DNA from: Christensenellaceae bacterium
GTDB taxonomy: Bacteria > Bacillota > Clostridia > Christensenellales > Aristaeellaceae
Reading direction: 5' to 3'
Assembly: GCA_017881705.1 (NCBI GenBank)
Contig: JADGQP010000090.1
Span: forward strand, 1 to 10,365
Length of the DNA stretch: 10,365 bases
Shown here: piece by piece, positions 5,709 to 10,365 of the stretch
How positions within the stretch are numbered: the stretch's first letter is position 1
Layout: each line of letters opens with the position of its first letter
Made by a program: the position numbers and the translations under genes
Notes under the pieces: generated by a model
What the model was told of the DNA's origin: nothing
What the model saw: only the letters and a program-made list of their open reading frames with translations
Database searches by the model: none

Positions 5709-6215
5709 TTACCATTTAACTCGCCTGAGCAGGGGAATCAGCAGCAGCCCGATCACCACACCGCTTAAGCCCTGCAGGGTATTGCCGAGCACGCCCGCAC
5801 TTGCGGCAGCCAGCCCATAACCCAGGAACAGCCACTCGGTGATAAAATAACCGGCGACCATTACCGCTTCCGCGGCGATCAACCCCAGAACCTGAAGCCA
5901 TTCGTGCTTCGCTTTCAACGCCAGCACCGCCACCGCCGCCACCGCTGCCTTAATAAGAAACGTAGGCAGAAGGTACATCGCGTAGCCGCCCATCAGATCG
6001 GCCAGCATGCTGCCCACAGCCGCAGCGGGCACAGCCGCCCAGCCCAACAGCGACGCGGCCAGCAGGATGAAGCCGTCGCCCAGGTGCACGTAGCCGTTGG
6101 TCATTGCCATGGGAATCTTGACAAAATAGGTGGCCACGAAGATCAATGCGGCCATCATTCCGCAAAGCGCAAGCCGCATGGTCGGGTTGCCTTTCGTTTG
6201 CTTTACTGGCGACAT
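5709..6215 (-). CDS. ECF transporter S component (substrate-binding membrane subunit)
   Basis: A 168-residue very hydrophobic protein, the substrate-capturing subunit of an energy-coupling-factor vitamin transporter; it would work with a shared EcfT-EcfA-EcfA' module encoded elsewhere. About six membrane helices can be drawn: near residues 14-34, 45-65, 66-82, 82-100, 108-132 and 140-162. The segment NGYVHLGDGFILLAASLLG followed by GSMLADLMGGYAMYLLPTF is typical of the ECF S family related to the riboflavin-type S components (Pfam ECF-ribofla_trS). The substrate cannot be read from sequence. ATG 6215-6213 follows AGGAGG (6229-6224) by 8 bases; an open frame to 6269 has no such site. It lies 85 bases after the ferritin-like gene and is probably in its transcript. 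A run of six T follows on the minus strand at about 5694-5689 without a convincing hairpin. Confidence 0.88.
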   Translation of the reverse strand: MSPVKQTKGNPTMRLALCGMMAALIFVATYFVKIPMAMTNGYVHLGDGFILLAASLLGWAAVPAAAVGSMLADLMGGYAMYLLPTFLIKAAVAAVAVLALKAKHEWLQVLGLIAAEAVMVAGYFITEWLFLGYGLAAASAGVLGNTLQGLSGVVIGLLLIPLLRRVKW

Positions 6216-6240
6216 GGTACAGCCCTCCTCGTATGGGATA

Positions 6241-6266
6241 CCGGCGGTTTGATAAACGCCGCCCGG
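6241..6266 (-). other. Bulged hairpin in the leader of the ECF S gene
   Basis: On the minus strand, CCGG-CGG-TTT type pairing between 6266-6254 and 6250-6241 gives about 10 base pairs with a 2-base and a 1-base bulge and a 3-base loop (ATC). It ends 11 bases before the AGGAGG of the ECF S gene and has no U-tract, so it is not a terminator. It may tune translation or protect the distal mRNA. No known riboswitch is recognised. Confidence 0.3.
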
Positions 6267-6300
6267 CACGAACGTAGCCTGGCGGCGAGAGGAAGACGGG

Positions 6301-6777
6301 TCAGACGTTGAGATACGCCAGATGTTCCTGAAGAACCTTCAGGTGTTTGTCTTCTTCCAGAGCGATGCCGGATAGCATTTCCGATGCGCGGGGGGCGTCG
6401 CTTTGTTCGGCGAAGGCGCGGTAGGTGGCTGCGGCTGTTTTTTCGGCGTCAGCGGCGAAAGCGAGCATGGAGCGCTCATCTTTCAATAAACCTTTACGCA
6501 CCGCGCCCATCAAACCGCCTTCAAACAAGATCGACGAAGCGACGGCCGCCAGCGCCAACTGTTGCTCCATCGCTGTGTTCAGCCCCGTGTAAAGCTCCCG
6601 AAACTGCAGTAGATGCTGCTTTTCATCGGCCAGCATGCAGGAGAGCTGCGCGTAAAGAGGTTCCTTCTCACGGTGCATTTCACCAAGCAACAACAGCGAA
6701 CGTTCGTAAAGCTGTATGGCGCCGCGTTCCATTTCGCAAGCGACGAAAAGCGCCTCCTGTGCCGATTGGATCTTCAT
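6301..6777 (-). CDS. Rubrerythrin/ferritin-like di-iron protein (no rubredoxin domain)
   Basis: A 158-residue four-helix-bundle protein. All usual di-iron ligands of the rubrerythrin/ferritin-like fold are in place: Glu17 in MERGAIQLYE, Glu52 and His55 in ADEKQH, Glu112 in DAEKTAAATY, and Glu142 and His145 in EEDKH. The C-terminal rubredoxin domain of classical rubrerythrin is missing, so an external electron donor would be needed. Members of this family act as peroxidases, in iron handling, or have unknown redox roles; which applies is not clear. A long loop (about 60-98) joins the two helix pairs. ATG 6777-6775 follows GAGG by 8 bases; the frame extends to 6807 but with weaker signals. It is the middle gene of a likely DUF1858/ferritin-like/ECF S unit. 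Confidence 0.85.
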   Translation of the reverse strand: MKIQSAQEALFVACEMERGAIQLYERSLLLLGEMHREKEPLYAQLSCMLADEKQHLLQFRELYTGLNTAMEQQLALAAVASSILFEGGLMGAVRKGLLKDERSMLAFAADAEKTAAATYRAFAEQSDAPRASEMLSGIALEEDKHLKVLQEHLAYLNV

Positions 6778-6801
6778 ACGGCATGCCTCTTTCCACAAGG
6801 A

Positions 6802-6842
6802 TTCCACATGCTATCCATACTGTGGACGAATAACATGTGGAA
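6802..6842. promoter_or_regulatory. Nested inverted repeat upstream of the ferritin-like gene
   Basis: TTCCACATG (6802-6810) is exactly inverted at 6834-6842, with TCCA/TGGA (6814-6817/6823-6826) nested inside. Four TCCACA or TGTGGA motifs occur between 6793 and 6841. It lies 25-65 bases upstream of the ferritin-like ATG, so it may be an operator or an mRNA leader structure. No convincing promoter is seen in the same 111-base gap. Confidence 0.4.
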
Positions 6843-6888
6843 AACGTTAAGACTTATACGGAATAACGAACCCCTGCCGCTTAAACGG

Positions 6889-7095
6889 TCAGGCCTTTTT
6901 CGCCAGGTGATCGTTCAGCTTTTCCACCAGCTTGTTCGCGTCCACGCCGTGAGCGGCGCTCGCCTGCGCCAGCGATTCCGATGTGGCGAACGGGCAGGTG
7001 AGGCAGGTCATGCCGAACTGTAAAAATACTTCCGAAGTCGTATTGTCCAAACGAAGCACGTCGCTGATCGACATTTCTTTGGTAATGTTAGCCAT
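6889..7095 (-). CDS. DUF1858 domain protein (CxxC redox-type)
   Basis: A 68-residue soluble protein matching the DUF1858 family, short helical domains with a paired-cysteine motif often found alone or fused to redox proteins. The pattern is ITKEMSISDVL, then EVFLQFGMTCLTCPF with Cys31 and Cys34, and the second helix SLAQASAAHGVDANKLVEKLN. The cysteines are placed as in related proteins thought to take part in disulfide or nitrosative-stress redox chemistry, but the family's function is not settled. ATG 7095-7093 follows GAGGAA by about 7 bases. It is the first gene after a strong promoter (7140-7168) and would be co-transcribed with the ferritin-like gene 111 bases downstream. Confidence 0.9.
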   Translation of the reverse strand: MANITKEMSISDVLRLDNTTSEVFLQFGMTCLTCPFATSESLAQASAAHGVDANKLVEKLNDHLAKKA

Positions 7096-7115
7096 ATTGA
7101 TTTCCTCGCTTTCGT

Positions 7116-7137
7116 ATGCGGAGCCTGGGCTCCGCAT
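7116..7137. promoter_or_regulatory. Perfect palindrome at the predicted transcription start of the DUF1858 unit
   Basis: ATGCGGAGC (7116-7124) and GCTCCGCAT (7129-7137) are exact inverted copies around a 4-base centre. The block starts two bases after the -10 box on the minus strand and covers the expected +1 near 7133. It could be a repressor site blocking promoter escape, or most of a 5'-terminal mRNA hairpin that protects the transcript. Confidence 0.6.
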
Positions 7138-7139
7138 TT

Positions 7140-7168
7140 ATCTTACCATTGGGATTCGGGCTTGTCAA
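7140..7168 (-). promoter_or_regulatory. Predicted strong sigma-A promoter of the DUF1858 unit
   Basis: On the minus strand a perfect TTGACA (7168-7163), a 17-base spacer and TAAGAT (7145-7140) point into the DUF1858 gene. The expected start near 7133 leaves a leader of about 38 bases. It also marks the end of the polC transcription unit. Confidence 0.82.
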
Positions 7169-7195
7169 CCAAGTTCCCTCCGTGATAATACCCGG

Positions 7196-7222
7196 AAAAC
7201 CGCGGTACGAACCGTTTGCAGC
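7196..7222 (-). terminator. Weak candidate terminator after polC
   Basis: On the minus strand CGGT-TCGT-ACCG, with an outer AAAC/GTTT pairing interrupted by a bulge, is followed by TTTTCC, about 20 bases after the polC stop. The stem is short, so termination here is uncertain. It lies about 30 bases upstream of the -35 box of the DUF1858 promoter. Confidence 0.3.
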
Positions 7223-7241
7223 GCGACGGGGCTGCGGGCGT

Positions 7242-10200
7242 TTACTGCAGCATCGAGAACATATTGAGCTGGCTGGTTTCCGCAAGCCCTTCCAGCGCGC
7301 CCTGAGCGCGCAGCAGCTCCGCGACCCCGGCGCCCAGATGCGCGCGTGTCCGTAAATCTTCCACCGACAGGAAAGGCGTTAAGCGCGCCTCCAAAATGCC
7401 GTCGGCGGCAGCTTCGGGGAAACTGTTGATGGAGAGGAACGGGCAGCGCAGGTTGCCGTTTTCGGGTATAAATTTTCTTTTTTCGCTTCGATACAGATCC
7501 ACCGGCAAAAGGCGGATGCCGCGTTGCTGCATCTCCAATATCATGTGCAGGGCGTTTTGCTCCTGCTTTTCCTTGGGGTTCAGTTTTTCATCCCTTGCGT
7601 CGTACTCCCTGAGCCGATCGCGCAGCGACGCTTCGGACAAGAGCATCGCGCCCGCGTCGAAACCGTCCGCGCGGATGGTGAAATACGCCGTGTAATACTC
7701 AAGCGGCTTATACACCTTGTACCACGCCACGCGCAGACCCATGGTCACATAGGCTACAGCGTGGCCGCGGGGGAACATATACTGGATTTTTTTGCAGCTA
7801 TCAATGGCCCACAGCGGCACATTGTGCGCAAGCATTTCCTGTTCCATCTCGGGCTTCAGGCCTTTGCCCTTGCGCACGCTCTCCATGATGTCGAAGCTCA
7901 TTTTATCGGCCACGCCCATGGAGATGAGGAAGTTCATAATATCGTCGCGCGTGCAGAAGCACTGAGGCAGTTTGGCCGTGCCGCTTTCAATCAAGTCTTT
8001 GGCGTTGCCCAGCCACACGTCGGTGCCGTGGCTCAGGCCGGAAATGCGAATCAATTCCTCCATGGTGGTGGGGCGGGTATCCAAAAGGATTCCCTGTACG
8101 AACTGCGTGCCGAACTCGGGGATACCCAGCGTGCCTGTTGGGCTTAATATCTGCTCGGCGGTTACGCCCAGCGCCTCGGGGCCGGTGAACAGGCTCATGA
8201 TCTTCGGATCGTCCAGCGGAACATCCCGGTAATTGATGCCGGTCAGTTCTTCCAGCCGGTGCATCATGGTCGGGTCGTCGTGGCCCAGACAGTCCAGCTT
8301 CACCAGAATATCGTGCATGGAACGGAAGTCGTAATGCGTGGTGAGAATATCGCCGCCGATATCGTCCGCCGGATGCTGGATGGCGGTAAACTGAAAGATA
8401 TCAAATTCCTTGGGCAGCACCACGATGCCGCCGGGGTGCTGGCCGGTGGTGCGCTTAACACCCATGCAGCCCGCGGCCAGGCGTTCTTTATGGGCGCGGC
8501 TGGCGCGCACGCCGCGCGCCTCCAGGTACTTGGCGGCAAAGCCAAAGGCGGTTTTTTCCGCCAGGCCGCTGATGGTGCCTGCGCGGTACACATAGCCTTT
8601 GCCGAAAAGCTCCTCAATGTAGGCGTGTGCGCGCGCCTGGTATTCGCCGGAAAAGTTCAGGTCGATATCCGGCACTTTGTCGCCCTTGAAGCCTAAAAAC
8701 ACCTCGAACGGGATGGAATAGCCATCCTTTTTCAAAGGCTCGCCACACAGCTCGCAGGCTTTATCCGGTAAATCCACGCCGACCGCGCCCAGTTCCGGCG
8801 GGGTGAAGAAAGCCTTGTTGCAATGGTCGCAGCGGTAGTGCGCAGGCAGCGGGTTGACCTCAGTGATGCCGCACAGGGTGGCGACCAGCGAACTGCCGAC
8901 GCTTCCGCGGGAGCCGACCAGGTACCCGTCCGCCTGGGATTTGGCCACGAGCTTTTGCGCAATGGAATACAGGGTGGCGAACCCGTACCCGATAATGCTT
9001 TTTAATTCTTTATGCAAACGCGCCTCAATCAGTTCCGGCAGCGGATCGCCGTACAAAGCGCGGGCGTGTTCCCAGGTTCTGGTTTCAATGTCGTGCGCGG
9101 CTTCCGGCCAGAAAGGCTGGAAGGTATCCTCCCCTTTTGGGTGCTTGGGAAACAGGCGAAGCTCCTCCACACGGTCGGCAATGGCCCGCGGTGCTTCCAC
9201 CACCACCTCGCGCGCCTTTGCTTCGCCCAGGTAGGAAAATTCCGACAGCATATCGTCGGTGGTGCGAAAGTACAAGGGGGGCTGGTCGTCGTAATCCTCA
9301 TATCCAAGCCCCGCCTGCAGAATGGCGCGGTATACGGCGTCCTGCGGCTCCTTAAAATGCGCGTCCCCCGTGGCGACCACGGGCTTGCCCAACCGTTCGC
9401 CCAGCGCCACAACGCGCAGGTTGAAGGCCTTTAGCTGCTCCTCATCCTTCGCTTCGCCGTTTTTGATTAAAAAATGGTTGTTGCAAAGCGGCATGATCTC
9501 CAAATAATCGTAGAACGCGGCGATACGATCCAGTTCCTCGTCGGATTTACCGGCAACCACCGCGCGGAACACCTCGCCCGCTTCGCAGGCGCTGCCTACC
9601 AGCAGCCCTTCGCGGTATTGGGCAATCAGGTGGCGGGGCATATTGGGGTGTCGGTGGAAATAATTGATATGCGCCTCGCTGACCAGATGGTTCAGGTTCT
9701 CCAGACCCTTCTGAGTGGTGCACAGCAGCGTGATATGGTGCGTATCGCTCATGCTTTCGCCCTGCACCGCGCCATCCACTTCGCCAAGGGTTTTCGCGCC
9801 GCGTTTGTTTAGCTCCCCAAACATCGCGGTCAGGCATTGCGCGGTAGCGGCCGCGTCATGTACTGCCCGGTGCGCGTTTTTAAGCGATACGTTTAAAAAC
9901 CGGCACAGCGCGCCCAATTTGTAACTGTTCAGATTCGGGTATAAACGGCGGGCCAGCACCAGGGTATCGATGACCGGCGCATGAAAATCCACGCCCATGC
10001 GCGCGCATTCGGCCTGGAGAAAACCCATGTCGAACGGAGCGTTATGCGCGGCTACGGCACAGTCGCCGATGAACGCCAATAGCTTTTTAACCCCGTCGGC
10101 GGGGCTTTCCTTGCCGTTTAGCATCAAATCCGTTATACCGGTGATTTCCGTAATTTTCGGTTTCAGCGGCACGCCCGGGTCGCAAAGCAGACTCAGTTCG

Positions 10201-10365
10201 TCCACGATTTTTCCGTTTTCCAGTTTGACCGCGCCGATCTCGATAATGCGGTCCGCCGTGGGGAACAGGCCTGTGGTTTCAAAATCGAACACAACCAGAG
10301 CCTGTGTAAAAGGTCGGTCGTCCGCCGCTTCCACAAGGGGAACCAGGTCGCAGAGGTACCCTTCC
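7242..10365 (-). CDS. polC: DNA polymerase III alpha subunit, PolC type (5' partial)
   Basis: Replicative DNA polymerase with 3'-5' proofreading. The frame runs off the right edge (the first visible codons read EGYLCDLVPLVEAADD), so the N-terminal domain, the OB fold and the first part of the PHP domain, roughly 400 residues of a usual ~1,440, are outside. Visible parts in order: DEDDh exonuclease with FDFETTG (Asp/Glu about 27/29), AHNAPFD, and HRAVHDAAAT; the second part of the PHP domain; a four-cysteine zinc site (CDHC about 513, CELC about 537); the palm aspartates in PDIDLN (about 567) and KLDCLGHDD (about 689); the PolC hallmark SGLSHGTDVW (about 781); and a C-terminal clamp-binding pentapeptide QLNMF (about 1033) close to the stop at 7244-7242. 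Every motif is intact. PolC is typical of Bacillota and is distinct from DnaE. Confidence 0.97.
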   Translation of the reverse strand, partial: EGYLCDLVPLVEAADDRPFTQALVVFDFETTGLFPTADRIIEIGAVKLENGKIVDELSLLCDPGVPLKPKITEITGITDLMLNGKESPADGVKKLLAFIGDCAVAAHNAPFDMGFLQAECARMGVDFHAPVIDTLVLARRLYPNLNSYKLGALCRFLNVSLKNAHRAVHDAAATAQCLTAMFGELNKRGAKTLGEVDGAVQGESMSDTHHITLLCTTQKGLENLNHLVSEAHINYFHRHPNMPRHLIAQYREGLLVGSACEAGEVFRAVVAGKSDEELDRIAAFYDYLEIMPLCNNHFLIKNGEAKDEEQLKAFNLRVVALGERLGKPVVATGDAHFKEPQDAVYRAILQAGLGYEDYDDQPPLYFRTTDDMLSEFSYLGEAKAREVVVEAPRAIADRVEELRLFPKHPKGEDTFQPFWPEAAHDIETRTWEHARALYGDPLPELIEARLHKELKSIIGYGFATLYSIAQKLVAKSQADGYLVGSRGSVGSSLVATLCGITEVNPLPAHYRCDHCNKAFFTPPELGAVGVDLPDKACELCGEPLKKDGYSIPFEVFLGFKGDKVPDIDLNFSGEYQARAHAYIEELFGKGYVYRAGTISGLAEKTAFGFAAKYLEARGVRASRAHKERLAAGCMGVKRTTGQHPGGIVVLPKEFDIFQFTAIQHPADDIGGDILTTHYDFRSMHDILVKLDCLGHDDPTMMHRLEELTGINYRDVPLDDPKIMSLFTGPEALGVTAEQILSPTGTLGIPEFGTQFVQGILLDTRPTTMEELIRISGLSHGTDVWLGNAKDLIESGTAKLPQCFCTRDDIMNFLISMGVADKMSFDIMESVRKGKGLKPEMEQEMLAHNVPLWAIDSCKKIQYMFPRGHAVAYVTMGLRVAWYKVYKPLEYYTAYFTIRADGFDAGAMLLSEASLRDRLREYDARDEKLNPKEKQEQNALHMILEMQQRGIRLLPVDLYRSEKRKFIPENGNLRCPFLSINSFPEAAADGILEARLTPFLSVEDLRTRAHLGAGVAELLRAQGALEGLAETSQLNMFSMLQ

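Noticed and set aside
6216..6300. Vitamin riboswitch upstream of the ECF S gene
   Set aside because: The gap is only 85 bases and shows one bulged hairpin; none of the conserved blocks of FMN, TPP or cobalamin riboswitches is visible.
6790..6845. DnaA-box cluster or replication origin
   Set aside because: Only one of the four TCCACA motifs (TTTTCCACA, minus strand 6844-6836) is within one mismatch of TTATCCACA; the others differ more, and there is no AT-rich unwinding region or dnaA/dnaN gene.
1..10365. Mobile element, CRISPR, prophage or defence island
   Set aside because: No transposase, integrase, Cas, phage or toxin-antitoxin genes, no regularly spaced repeats, and nearly all sequence is accounted for by ordinary chromosomal genes.

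Overview
This window reads as an ordinary chromosomal segment of a Gram-positive Bacillota organism, most likely a GC-rich member of the Clostridia. The main reason is a PolC-type replicative polymerase, with a proofreading exonuclease inserted next to a PHP domain, which is typical of Bacillota and relatives. SecG, MurA, an ECF-type vitamin-uptake S component and strong AGGAGG-like ribosome binding sites fit this. I see no transposase, integrase, tRNA, rRNA, CRISPR array or phage gene, and no new defence or mobile system. The order or genus cannot be fixed from sequence inspection alone.

Layout, left to right. (1) The window opens inside an AraC-type regulator with a GyrI-like effector domain (+). 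After it come a three-copy inverted/direct repeat, a promoter with an extended -10, and a HAD phosphatase of the YihX type (+). (2) A bidirectional terminator separates the HAD gene from a convergent pair: a J-domain/TPR protein and, upstream of it, murA (both -). (3) A short divergent region holds two textbook sigma-A promoters facing outwards with an interleaved dyad between them. One drives murA and the other drives a stand-alone E2-like acyltransferase (+) whose usual catalytic His and Asp are both replaced. (4) A terminator hairpin between convergent genes is followed by a minus-strand series: a GNAT acetyltransferase and secG (own promoter and terminator). (5) A probable three-gene unit follows on the minus strand: a DUF1858 CxxC protein, a rubrerythrin-like di-iron protein and an ECF S component. 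It starts at a strong promoter with a perfect palindrome at the predicted transcription start. (6) The right end is most of polC (-), whose 5' part lies beyond the window.

Functionally the segment mixes core housekeeping (replication, cell-wall precursor synthesis, protein export) with small accessory genes (regulator, phosphatase, acetyltransferases, redox/iron-type proteins, vitamin uptake). Apart from possible co-transcription of murA with the J-domain gene and of the DUF1858/ferritin-like/ECF set, the genes appear to be independent units. The observations most worth following are the degenerate E2-like enzyme, the divergent promoter/operator region, the repeat trio at 680-752 and the DUF1858/di-iron/ECF unit.
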